Assembly: GCF_003439125.1 (NCBI RefSeq)
Contig: NZ_QSUU01000014.1
Coordinates: 13,511-77,510, forward strand
DNA length: 64,000 nucleotides
From: Collinsella sp. OM04-5
GTDB lineage: Bacteria; Actinomycetota; Coriobacteriia; Coriobacteriales; Coriobacteriaceae
Direction: 5' to 3'
Part shown: piece after piece, positions 18,303 through 26,418 of the stretch
How positions within the stretch are numbered: the stretch's first letter is position 1
How the letters are laid out: each line of letters begins with the position of its first letter
Translations under genes and position numbers: made by a program
The notes under the pieces: generated by a model
The model's database searches: none
Told to the model about the DNA's origin: nothing
The model's input: only the letters and a program-made list of their open reading frames with translations

Positions 18303-19565
18303 TTAAATCAATCGCCACAAGCGACTTTTCAGCCGATAAAACAGCGCCGTCGTCAACGTCAGCACCGCCAGCATGCCTGCGAATACAATCGCCGGAGTCC
18401 ATCGATCGTATGCGAGCCCGTAAACCAATTGGCCAATAGGCGTTGCGCAGGAAAGAACCGTGTAAACGACCGAAAGCACTTTTCCGCAGAGCTCAGTCGG
18501 CGCTGCCCGCTGAACAAACGCGATGATTTCAACCGACGCAATGGCTGCCCACACCATGACCCATGCCGAACCAACCGCAAACACGGTGAACACGCATACA
18601 TCTGCGCCGAACAGTAGCGTAACAATAATCGGTACGACTCCAAAACAGATCATCGCAACATATCGACATATGCCATTGAGAGAAAAGCGATGCGGCCAAA
18701 TGCCGACCAAGCCACTGCCGGCAAGACCACCCAGGCCCATAGCAACCTCAACTATCCCAACGCAGGACGATTGCATGCCGAGATGCTTTGTAACAATAAT
18801 GGGAGCGCCAATCGTTAGCCCAACCAACGCAAGGTTCAAAACGGCCGCAAGCAAAATCACAGCGGCCAATGATGCATTTTGCAACAGATACCGAATCGAC
18901 TCCCGAAAATCGTTTCGGCATGTCGTGCGAGTCACGCCGTCTCCCATCGTTTCAGATGAGGCATTTTGCTTGAGTGCGACCCCAAACAAGAAAGCTGAAA
19001 TCGCAAACGCCACCGACGCGGTTGTGCAAAGAGTATCGATGCCAAAGCACCCATAGACTGCCGTCCCGACCGCAGGGCCCAAGATATTGCTCACCATGGT
19101 CATCTGCGAAACCAATGCAGTGGCCCGCTCAACCTTCTCTTCACCCGCCATGCGCACCGTCTCAATTTGGAGCATTGGCTTCAGCAGCGATTGAACACCA
19201 TATTGAACACAAAGTATCGCTACTACGACGACCGCAAGAGGCAATGAGCGCTTCATGGGGATAGACAGCAGTGATGCAGTCATCAGAGCAATGCCGAGGG
19301 ACACGAGGACCTCGCGATGTCTTCCCCTATCCGCCAAGATTCCGCCAACCGGAGTTGCAAGTACGCCGGGTATGAACGCTATCGCCGCGACGACGCCATA
19401 TAACGTTGACGATCCACTGCGATCGAACAAGTAAAGTGGATACGCAAAGCACAGCGCCGACAGCATCGAATACGTGCACAGCTGCGCAACCAGAAGTTCC
19501 GCGAGCCTGATTGACCGCACTGTTTTTGATTTCAACGAGACACCGACGTCTCTCAGCCCAGCCAT
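18303..19565 (-). CDS. MFS transporter (efflux type)
   Basis: A 420-residue major facilitator with 12 hydrophobic segments and the loop 2-3 signature GGILADRGRHREVL. This is the MFS_3-like group that often exports macrolides or other drugs. The start at ATG 19565 follows GGGGGTG. The TetR-family gene immediately upstream on the same strand, with palindromic operator candidates between and before the coding regions, fits a locally regulated efflux pump. The substrate is not deducible. Codon use is less GC-biased than in its neighbours, which may mean later acquisition. Confidence 0.85.
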   Translation of the reverse strand: MAGLRDVGVSLKSKTVRSIRLAELLVAQLCTYSMLSALCFAYPLYLFDRSGSSTLYGVVAAIAFIPGVLATPVGGILADRGRHREVLVSLGIALMTASLLSIPMKRSLPLAVVVVAILCVQYGVQSLLKPMLQIETVRMAGEEKVERATALVSQMTMVSNILGPAVGTAVYGCFGIDTLCTTASVAFAISAFLFGVALKQNASSETMGDGVTRTTCRNDFRESIRYLLQNASLAAVILLAAVLNLALVGLTIGAPIIVTKHLGMQSSCVGIVEVAMGLGGLAGSGLVGIWPHRFSLNGICRYVAMICFGVVPIIVTLLFGADVCVFTVFAVGSAWVMVWAAIASVEIIAFVQRAAPTELCGKVLSVVYTVLSCATPIGQLVYGLAYDRWTPAIVFAGMLAVLTLTTALFYRLKSRLWRLI

Positions 19566-19578
19566 AAGCCCACCCCCT

Positions 19579-19660
19579 ATACATACCACTAGTATGTATT
19601 TAATGACTTGAAAAGGGCAGCCGTGGCTACCCTCACAAATCAATTACATACCGTTGGTAT
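19579..19660 (-). promoter_or_regulatory. Two palindromic operator candidates between TetR and MFS genes
   Basis: ATACATAC and GTATGTAT flank CACTA at 19579-19599, and ATACCGTTGGTAT lies at 19648-19660, just before the TetR stop. Both share ATACC/GGTAT-like arms, typical of AcrR/TetR regulator sites. Confidence 0.55.
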
Positions 19661-19665
19661 CTATA

Positions 19666-20328
19666 TTACCACCCGGCGCGGTCCCATACGCCCCAAATCT
19701 GCGCCGTTGTCTGAAGCACTTCATTACCCAAATCGAGCCCCACCGCGGCAGCCATCTGCGCCAAACATTGTGCGCGAGCGAGCATTCGCTCCTTGGGCTC
19801 GAGCGGACGGAACAATGGCAGCAGCCAAAGATTCGCCAACAACGATACGGCCTCCGCCGCTTCGCGCGGGCATTCGCACGCAATGGAGCCGTCGGCGATG
19901 CCCTCCTCGATCACTGGCAAGAGACAGCCATCGGCCGACTCGTCAAATGAGCCCTGGTACTGCATCGCCAGTAGGCGCGAGCTTTTTACCGGATCTGCTG
20001 CAGGACGCATACGTGCCCATAGCTCAATTTGTGGAACAACGGACTCGGGAGCGTACAGTCGCTTGAGCTTTTGGGCTCCGGTCATATTACCGACGCCAAG
20101 CATCGAGCGGCGGTGCTCAACAATCGGAGTCATCGCCCGATCAAACGCGGCGTTGAAAATCTCTTCTTTGCTCTTGAAGTGATGATAGACAGCGCCCTTG
20201 GTCATGCCGTCGAGACGGTCAACGATATCTTGAATACTCGTCCCCTCATAACCCTGTGCGCAGAATAGCTCCAGTGCCGCGTCGAGAATCTTCGCGACCG
20301 TCTCCTCGGGATATTTATTGCGACCCAT
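19666..20328 (-). CDS. TetR/AcrR family regulator
   Basis: A 220-residue regulator with a canonical TetR DNA-binding domain: KILDAALELFCAQGYEGTSI, then DIVDRLDGMTKGAVYHHFKS at residues 10-55. The C-terminal ligand domain is helical. I choose ATG 20328 since the helix-turn-helix then begins at the normal distance; no strong ribosome site is seen at either candidate start. It is upstream of and on the same strand as the MFS gene, with operator-like palindromes in the gap, so it probably represses that pump. Confidence 0.88.
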   Translation of the reverse strand: MGRNKYPEETVAKILDAALELFCAQGYEGTSIQDIVDRLDGMTKGAVYHHFKSKEEIFNAAFDRAMTPIVEHRRSMLGVGNMTGAQKLKRLYAPESVVPQIELWARMRPAADPVKSSRLLAMQYQGSFDESADGCLLPVIEEGIADGSIACECPREAAEAVSLLANLWLLPLFRPLEPKERMLARAQCLAQMAAAVGLDLGNEVLQTTAQIWGVWDRAGW

Positions 20329-20402
20329 AATCCGCCCATCCGCAACGCAAGCCTTGTGCCTCATTGCAGCATTTTAACGTTGCGGATGGCAGACGGTCGA
20401 TT

Positions 20403-20741
20403 CTACACCGCGGCGGGGCCATGTTCGCCGGTGCGAATGCGGATGACTTCCTCGACCGGCTCGACCCAGATCTTGCCGTCGCCGACGGCGCCGGTGCGGG
20501 CGGCATTGCAGATGATGTCGACAATTCCGTCGACATGTTCATCGGCGCAGATGAGGGTGAACTGCACCTTAGGGATCGTGTTGACAAGCAACTCGTTGCC
20601 GCGCACGTATTCCTTCCAGCCATGCTGCGCGCCGCAGCCCTGCACCTGGTTGATGGTCATGCCGCGAACATCGGCAGCAAACAGCGCGTCTTTGAGAACC
20701 TCAAGTTTTTCCTGACGGACGATCGCCGTGATCTTCTTCAT
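20403..20741 (-). CDS. glnB: P-II nitrogen regulatory protein (GlnB/GlnK)
   Basis: A 112-residue P-II trimer subunit that senses 2-oxoglutarate and ATP/ADP and docks on AmtB. The start MKKITAIVRQEKLEVLKDAL and the C-terminal signature TGAVGDGKIWV are clear. In the T-loop the usual RG(T/S)EY is replaced by GWKEYVRGNELL, keeping a tyrosine. The ammonium transporter gene lies just upstream on the same strand, the classic glnK-amtB pairing in reversed order. A large hairpin separates them. ATG 20741 follows GAGAGGAA. Confidence 0.93.
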   Translation of the reverse strand: MKKITAIVRQEKLEVLKDALFAADVRGMTINQVQGCGAQHGWKEYVRGNELLVNTIPKVQFTLICADEHVDGIVDIICNAARTGAVGDGKIWVEPVEEVIRIRTGEHGPAAV

Positions 20742-20786
20742 AGTGAATTCCTCTCTTTAGTAAAGAAATGAATTGCCATTCAATAA

Positions 20787-20895
20787 CGCGGGTTTTCCAA
20801 GTGCCCGAGATTGCCCCGAAAGAGGAGCGCCGCGTACTTCGGTACGCAAGCGACGGTTTGAGGGGCAAGGTCGGGTGCTTGGGAAAGCCGCGCTG
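20787..20895. repeat. Large imperfect inverted repeat between amtB and glnB
   Basis: Arms of about 30 bases (from GCGGGTTTTCCAAGTGCCCG to its near complement ending GGGAAAGCCGCG) enclose an inner hairpin GCGTAC-TTCG-GTACGC. Three of the six arm differences are G-U wobbles if read as plus-strand RNA and A-C mismatches on the other strand. Confidence 0.65.
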
Positions 20896-22173
20896 CTAAT
20901 CGAGTCCGGAGAACGAGGGGTACGCGCTCTCGCCGTGCTGACTCGCATCCAGGCCCAGTGCCTCGTCGGCCTCGTCCACGCGCAGGCTACCGTGGAACAG
21001 CGCCTTGACCACCGCGGCGATCACCAAGTCGAGCATCAGCACAATAACGACCGTCACCACAATGCCCAGAACCTGCGAGACAAGCAGCGACACGTCGCCC
21101 GTGTAGAACAGGCCGCCCTTACCGGTCCACGAGAGCTCCGGCACGCAGAACAGGCCCGTGAGCACACCGCCCAAGATGCCGCCGATACCGTGGCAACCGA
21201 ACGCGTCGAGCGCATCGTCGTAGCCGAACTTGGTCTTAAGATGGCTGATGGCCAGATAGCAGACGGGCGATACGATCAGGCCCATGACCAGCGCCGCCCA
21301 CGGCTCGACAAAGCCCGCACCCGGCGTAACCACCACAAGGCCCGCAACCAAACCGGTGCTAGCACCCACCAGCGTGGGACGACCGGTGTGCACGCGCTCG
21401 ACGACAAGCCACGAGACCATGCCCGCCGCGCTGGCCGTCACGGTGTTGAGGATGGCGAGTGCCGCCACGGCGTCGGCCTTAAACTCGCTGCCGCCGTTAA
21501 AGCCAAACCAACCAAACCAAAGTAGACCGGCGCCCAGCGCCACAAACGGCACGTTATGCGGACGGTAGCTCACCATGCCAAAGCCGCGACGACGGCCGAG
21601 CATTAAGCAGAGAATCAGGCCCGTGAGACCGGACGAAATGTGTACCACGTCGCCGCCGGCAAAGTCGAGCGCGCCGATGATGTCGCCGATAAAGGAACCA
21701 TCGCCGCCCCAAACCATGTGGGCGAGCGGCGCATAGACCACGAGCAGCCAAATGCCCAGGAAGGCCGTCATGGCACCAAACTTAACGCGGCCTGCCAGAC
21801 TGCCCGTAACGATAGCGGCGGTGATCATGGCAAACGCCATCTGGAAGGCGATGTTGATGATCTGAGGGTAGACGGCACCATCCGCAGCATTGCCCTCGGC
21901 CGCCTGCAGCACCTGGTTGAGCACCGGCAGGCACAGCAACTGGTCAAAGCCGCCAATAAACGGGCTAGAACCGTCGCCACCGTAGGCCAGCGACCAGCCG
22001 GCAACAATCCACAGCACACCAACCAGGCCAATGGCGCCAAAGCACATAAGCATGGTGTTGATGACATTTTTGCGCCTGGACAGGCCGCCATAGAAAAACG
22101 CCAGACCCGGTGTCATTAAAAACACGAGCATGGTGCAGATGAGCATAAACGTTGTCGATCCCGTATCGTACAT
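20896..22173 (-). CDS. amtB: Ammonium transporter AmtB
   Basis: A 425-residue Amt/Rh channel conducting ammonium into the cell. Visible features include the N-terminal TTFMLICTMLVFLMTPGLAF (the family FMTPGLAFFYGG box), the DFAGGDVVHISSG segment with the first pore histidine, and DDALDAFGCHGIGGI with the second. Eleven hydrophobic segments are expected. The start is ATG 22173 behind AGGGGGAGCGA; the frame stays open 38 codons earlier without a ribosome site. It pairs with the P-II gene downstream, and P-II would block the channel when nitrogen is ample. Confidence 0.95.
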   Translation of the reverse strand: MYDTGSTTFMLICTMLVFLMTPGLAFFYGGLSRRKNVINTMLMCFGAIGLVGVLWIVAGWSLAYGGDGSSPFIGGFDQLLCLPVLNQVLQAAEGNAADGAVYPQIINIAFQMAFAMITAAIVTGSLAGRVKFGAMTAFLGIWLLVVYAPLAHMVWGGDGSFIGDIIGALDFAGGDVVHISSGLTGLILCLMLGRRRGFGMVSYRPHNVPFVALGAGLLWFGWFGFNGGSEFKADAVAALAILNTVTASAAGMVSWLVVERVHTGRPTLVGASTGLVAGLVVVTPGAGFVEPWAALVMGLIVSPVCYLAISHLKTKFGYDDALDAFGCHGIGGILGGVLTGLFCVPELSWTGKGGLFYTGDVSLLVSQVLGIVVTVVIVLMLDLVIAAVVKALFHGSLRVDEADEALGLDASQHGESAYPSFSGLD

Positions 22174-22371
22174 TCGCTCCCCCTTGGTCGCATGAACGTT
22201 GTCGGCGCTCATGATGCGGCCGAGGGGCAACTGGTGTAGACCAGATACGGCGTTGTTAAACGCTGCGTTGTCGAATGGAAACGGCACCGCAATCTTGGAA
22301 ACGGCGCGGCAACGGACGCGAAACGAACGGGAAACGTGCGAACGAGAAGGGCGCGCTTGGCTCCGCTCTGG

Positions 22372-23391
22372 CTAGCGCCGGAACAGCTCGCGGGCTCGGT
22401 CGCGGAGGTCGGTAGCTCGAATGACACCCTCGTAACGATTGATGCGCAGACGCGGGAAGGCGTTAAAGAAGCGTAGGTCGCGGCGGCTGAGTGACACGCT
22501 CGGTACCGGGCGGCTCATGCGCTTGCCGGCAAGGCGACGACCGAGCGACGGACGCGGCATACTCGGCGCGGCATCGGCCACGCGGCGGGCAGCGAGCGCC
22601 AGGCCGCGAGCACCATCCGAGATAAACGTCGGCATCGAAGTCTTCTCGCGCAGGGCATCGAGCGCCGCGTCGCCCAGCTCGGCCAGCCAAGCGTTAACGG
22701 CGCGACCGCGGATATGCGTCTGCGCCACCGAGTCAATCGCCGAATCGGGAATACGTTCGAGCATAGAGTCGGAGACGTCGGCAAGCGACTCATTGATGCG
22801 GTCGGCAAGGTCGGCACGCACACGCTCAAGCTGATCGGACAGACGCCGCCAGCTCGCCAACGAGCACACCGCATCGACCATCATCGCGACCGCGACGATA
22901 AAGGCGGCCAAGCGCACGATTAGCACCGGCAGATGGCCAAGCAGCCCCAGCAATGCCGGCTCCACTAAACGGCAAATACACAACGCACCCAAGCCAAACG
23001 CGCAGGCCCAGTACAGGCAGATGCGTCCGTGCAGGTTAAACGGCAGATGCGAGTAATCCCAAAACCGGGCACCCGTCGTTTTTTCCAACAGCACGCCCAC
23101 GCTATATTCGATCACGCTGCATACGAGCGCGGCAGCGACAAACTGGCTCGAGGCGTCTGGGATTCCACGCAGCAGCAACCAGCACGCAATGCCGCCCGCA
23201 CCGTAGATGGGACAACACGGCCCTAGCAAAAAGCCGCTGTTGGCAAAGCGTCCGTGGTTGAGCATGGCGCAGACTGTCGACTCCCATACCCAGCCGCAAA
23301 AACCGTAGAAGGCAAACGAGAGTACCAGCGCCGAGAGCGGACAGGCGGCAAGCGTCGCGCCGTCAAATGCCATGTCGATCGCGGTTCCCAC
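22372..23391 (-). CDS. CmpB-type putative ABC permease family membrane protein
   Basis: A 339-residue protein whose N-terminal 165 residues match the ABC_trans_CmpB/DUF1113 pattern: FYGFCGWVWEST, GFLLGPCCPIYGAGG, and four to five membrane spans. The C-terminal half is soluble, helical and basic, with many arginines. Despite the family name the transport role is unproven. Translation probably starts at GTG 23391, with GAGGAG ten bases before it and inside the end of the upstream HD-domain gene, so the two are translationally coupled. Confidence 0.75.
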   Translation of the reverse strand: MGTAIDMAFDGATLAACPLSALVLSFAFYGFCGWVWESTVCAMLNHGRFANSGFLLGPCCPIYGAGGIACWLLLRGIPDASSQFVAAALVCSVIEYSVGVLLEKTTGARFWDYSHLPFNLHGRICLYWACAFGLGALCICRLVEPALLGLLGHLPVLIVRLAAFIVAVAMMVDAVCSLASWRRLSDQLERVRADLADRINESLADVSDSMLERIPDSAIDSVAQTHIRGRAVNAWLAELGDAALDALREKTSMPTFISDGARGLALAARRVADAAPSMPRPSLGRRLAGKRMSRPVPSVSLSRRDLRFFNAFPRLRINRYEGVIRATDLRDRARELFRR

Positions 23392-23394
23392 CGT

Positions 23395-23952
23395 CTACCC
23401 ACTCCTCTTTTCGTTCGATTCTTTGCTCGAGCCGTCACTCGGGCCCTCGTTCAAATCGTTCGCGCCGCCTTTGCGCGGCAGACGGCCGGCAATCGTCTCG
23501 CGCAGTGCGCACCATTTATCCGCCAGGCACACAATCCATGCCTCACGACACGTCGGCGGCACCGGTACCAGCGGAAACATATGCCGTACGATAATATTCC
23601 GCTCGCGCGGCGTCAGCTCAAAATCTTCCTCCGCACGCGCCAAGGCAAAAAACGGGTGACGAAAGCCATGCAGTCGATGGCTTGGGTCGGGATCGTGCCA
23701 GTCATAGAGAAAGTAATCGTGCAGCAGGGCCCCGCGCAGCAGCGATAAGCGGTCGACGGAGATACCGACGCGGCCCAGGCGCTCGGCAAAGGACAGACTT
23801 GCCCGCGCTACCGAGGTCACATGCGTATAGACCGTCACATCGCCATGTTGGATAAACTCATGCATCAGGTCCAAGCGGCCCGCCTGGGCAAGCTGACGGG
23901 CGGCATCGTCGACCTCGCGCGCGATTTTCTCGGCACGAACGGTATCGGACAT
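23395..23952 (-). CDS. HD domain phosphohydrolase-like protein
   Basis: A 185-residue protein with an HD-fold metal site: YTHVTSVARAS supplies the first histidine, LRGALLHDYFLYDWHD the HD pair, and HPFFALARAEEDF with VRHMFPL later ligands. This subfamily (HDIG-like, with RLHGFRHP) is common in Firmicutes and Actinobacteria and usually annotated only as HD domain-containing protein. The last 25 residues are polar and likely disordered. It overlaps functionally with the CmpB-like gene four bases downstream, which has its ribosome site inside this gene. Confidence 0.82.
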   Translation of the reverse strand: MSDTVRAEKIAREVDDAARQLAQAGRLDLMHEFIQHGDVTVYTHVTSVARASLSFAERLGRVGISVDRLSLLRGALLHDYFLYDWHDPDPSHRLHGFRHPFFALARAEEDFELTPRERNIIVRHMFPLVPVPPTCREAWIVCLADKWCALRETIAGRLPRKGGANDLNEGPSDGSSKESNEKRSG

Positions 23953-24180
23953 GCGGCCTCCTTCCGGCGGCGCTCGGCGGCAAGCCGCGGCCTGCGCGCA
24001 ATGAATAAAATCATCATCGAATTTACCAGTATGGCATCGGACAAAACGTTTTGCCCCACCAGTTGGCGAATTACCGCGCCGCCGTCACATATCAAACGCC
24101 AAAATGTGCGAGACTGTCTTGTGCAATTGTGCCGGCCGAGGGAGTGCCGGCGCACGATTCGCATGGAGTAACCCACAACG

Positions 24181-25962
24181 ATGCTGCTTACGCAAACGAC
24201 AACGCCCGAGGACGTCAAGGCTCTCGATCGCGCCGAGCTTCCGCTGCTCTGCGGCGAGATCCGCCACGCCATCCTCGAAAGCTCCGCCGCCGTCGGCGGG
24301 CACGTTGCCCCCAACCTGGGCGTCGTTGAGCTTACGGTTGCGCTCCATCGCGTGTTTAACTCCCCCATCGACAAGATTGTCTTTGATGTTTCGCACCAGA
24401 CCTACGCCCACAAGGCGCTGACTGGGCGCGCGTACACTTATATCGACCCGGCACGCTACGGCGAGGCCTCTGGTTTTGCCAATCCTGACGAGTCCGAGCA
24501 CGACCTGTTCGCCATGGGCCACACCTCCACGTCGGTGAGCCTGGGCTGCGGCTTGGCGCACGCTCGTGACCTGGCGGGCGATGCGTACAACGTCATCACC
24601 ATCATTGGCGACGGTTCGCTTTCGGGCGGTCTGGCGTTTGAGGGCTTTAACAATGCCGCCGAGCTCGACAGCAACCTGATCATCATCGTCAACGATAACG
24701 ACCAGTCCATCGCCGAAAACCACGGTGGCCTGTATCGCAATCTGGCCGAGCTACGCGCCAGCAACGGCACCTGTGAGCGCAACGTTTTCCGCGCGATGGG
24801 GCTCGACTACTGCTATCTGGACACCGGCAACGATGTGTTGGCCCTGGTCGACACGCTGCAGGAGCTGCGCGATATCGATCATCCCATCGTGCTGCACGTC
24901 TCCACCGCAAAGGGCAAGGGCTTTGAGCCAGCCCAGAGCGACCCCGAGCGCTGGCATCATGTGGGTCCGTTTGACATGGCGACTGGGCGCAAGCTCTGCC
25001 CGGGCCATCCGAGCGAGCCTGCGCCGCGCACCTATGCCGACATTACGGGCGAGGCGCTCAGCGCCGCCATCGAGCACGATCCGCAGGTCGTGGGCATCAC
25101 GGCCGCCACGCCCTACATCATGGGCTTTACACCCGAGCTTCGCGCCGCCGCCGGCAAACAGTTCGTCGATGTGGGCATTGCCGAGGAGCACGCCGTGACC
25201 TTTGCCACCGCGCTTGCGCGCTCGGGTGCCAAGCCAGTCTTTGGTGTGTACGGCACGTTTTTGCAGCGCGCCTACGACGAGCTGTGGCACGACCTGTGCC
25301 TCAACGATGTCCCCGCAACCATCCTGGTGTTTGGCGCATCGATCTTTGGCACCACATCCGAGACGCATCTTTCGTTCTTTGATATTTCTATGCTGGGCGC
25401 TCTCCCCAATATGCGTTACCTGGCGCCTTCCTGCATGGAGGAATACCTATCCATGCTGAGCTGGTCGCTCGACCACCGCGAGCATCCCGTGGCGATTCGC
25501 GTGCCGGGCATTGGCTTGGTAAGCCGCCCCGATCTTGCGCCTGCCGAGGACGCCGATTACGGCGCCGTTCGTTACAACGTGGTGTGCCAGGGTCGCGACG
25601 TGGCCGTGCTCGCGCTTGGCGATTTCTTTGAGCTGGGCGAGCGCGTGGCAAACCGTCTGACTGCCGAGTACGGCATCGAGGCCACGCTCGTCAACCCGCG
25701 CTATGCAACCGAGCTCGACCGCGAGTTCCTCGACAGCCTTGCCGCCAAGCATCGCGTTGTCGTCACCCTCGAAGACGGCATCTTGGACGGCGGCTGGGGC
25801 GAGCGCGTCGCGTGCTACTTGGCCTGCACGCCCGTGCGCACGCGCACCTTTGGCATCGCCAAGGGCTTCCCCGACCGCTACGACCCCAACGAGTTGCTCG
25901 CTCAGAACGGCATGACGGCCGAGAACATGGCCGCCGAAGCCGTTAGGCTACTTAACGAGTAA
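24181..25962 (+). CDS. 1-deoxy-D-xylulose-5-phosphate synthase-like transketolase
   Basis: A 593-residue thiamine-diphosphate enzyme of the DXS family, which in the main pathway condenses pyruvate and glyceraldehyde-3-phosphate. The ThDP motif GDGSLSGGLAFEGFNN is at residue 141, the glutamate of GIAEEHAVTFA at 325, and the C-terminal transketolase domain is complete. It has DVSHQTYAHKALTGR and GHTSTSVSLG where housekeeping DXS has DVGHQ and GHSSTS, and is about 30 residues shorter. That fits the divergent DXS-like group found beside or instead of true Dxs in Firmicutes. Whether it makes DXP here is uncertain. A terminator follows at 25965. Confidence 0.8.
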   Translation: MLLTQTTTPEDVKALDRAELPLLCGEIRHAILESSAAVGGHVAPNLGVVELTVALHRVFNSPIDKIVFDVSHQTYAHKALTGRAYTYIDPARYGEASGFANPDESEHDLFAMGHTSTSVSLGCGLAHARDLAGDAYNVITIIGDGSLSGGLAFEGFNNAAELDSNLIIIVNDNDQSIAENHGGLYRNLAELRASNGTCERNVFRAMGLDYCYLDTGNDVLALVDTLQELRDIDHPIVLHVSTAKGKGFEPAQSDPERWHHVGPFDMATGRKLCPGHPSEPAPRTYADITGEALSAAIEHDPQVVGITAATPYIMGFTPELRAAAGKQFVDVGIAEEHAVTFATALARSGAKPVFGVYGTFLQRAYDELWHDLCLNDVPATILVFGASIFGTTSETHLSFFDISMLGALPNMRYLAPSCMEEYLSMLSWSLDHREHPVAIRVPGIGLVSRPDLAPAEDADYGAVRYNVVCQGRDVAVLALGDFFELGERVANRLTAEYGIEATLVNPRYATELDREFLDSLAAKHRVVVTLEDGILDGGWGERVACYLACTPVRTRTFGIAKGFPDRYDPNELLAQNGMTAENMAAEAVRLLNE

Positions 25963-25964
25963 AA

Positions 25965-26000
25965 AACCTCCGCAAGGGAAGCACCCCTGCGGAGGTTTTT
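25965..26000 (+). terminator. Terminator of the DXS-like gene
   Basis: AACCTCCGCA and TGCGGAGGTT form the stem, followed by a run of Ts, directly after the stop codon. Confidence 0.88.
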
Positions 26001-26018
26001 ATTTTCGCGGCGCGATTA

Positions 26019-26234
26019 TCTCAATCTGTAACATCTAGGGCCCGAATTCCCGTCTAACTGTTACAGATCTAGACAAACCATCTTTGCCCCTGACCTTTGT
26101 CTCGATCTGTAACAGAAAGGGAGCTTTTGTCCGTCTAACTGTTACAGATCGAGACATTCGAATTCCCCTGAAGAGAAAATCTCAATCTGTAACAGTTACT
26201 CGGCAAAAATGGCTGCAGATGTTACAGATTGAGA
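26019..26234. repeat. Array of six alternating 15-bp half-sites (three inverted-repeat units)
   Basis: TCTC(A/G)ATCTGTAACA at 26019, 26100 and 26180 alternates with its reverse complement at 26059, 26140 and 26220. Start-to-start distance is 40 bases (41 once) throughout, with 25-26 base spacers that mostly differ. Units 2 and 3 are perfect palindromes that differ by a compensatory G-C to A-T change. It lies between the DXS-like gene and the ABC uptake operon. Confidence 0.85.
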
Positions 26235-26268
26235 CAAAGCAGCGAGACAGGCCACCACATCTGCAAGA

Positions 26269-26303
26269 ACCACCACAAAGGTGCCTGTCCCTTTTTGGTA
26301 GGA
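26269..26303. repeat. Degenerate hairpin, GGGACAGG-loop family
   Basis: The left arm ACCACCACAAAGG equals that of the copy at 611 and the core TGCCTGTCCC is intact. The right arm CTTTTTGGTAGG resembles the other stem type, so the copy looks decayed or chimeric. Confidence 0.6.
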
Positions 26304-26345
26304 AGAATTACCCATAAGGTAAGTATGTTTCTGAGTTATTTCGTG

Positions 26346-26375
26346 TTGACCCATTTGAGCGCGATAGGGTATAAC
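26346..26375 (+). promoter_or_regulatory. Promoter of the amino acid ABC uptake operon
   Basis: TTGACC (26346-26351) and TATAAC (26370-26375) are separated by 18 bases, 43 bases before the substrate-binding protein start. Confidence 0.65.
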
Positions 26376-26418
26376 TCTACTCAACCGCTAGGGATTTTAT
26401 TGAGAAAGGTGTTCTACC

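Noticed and set aside
26019..26234. CRISPR array
   Set aside because: Repeats are only 15 bp, alternate in orientation, and there are no cas genes; the regular spacing comes from tandem palindromic units.
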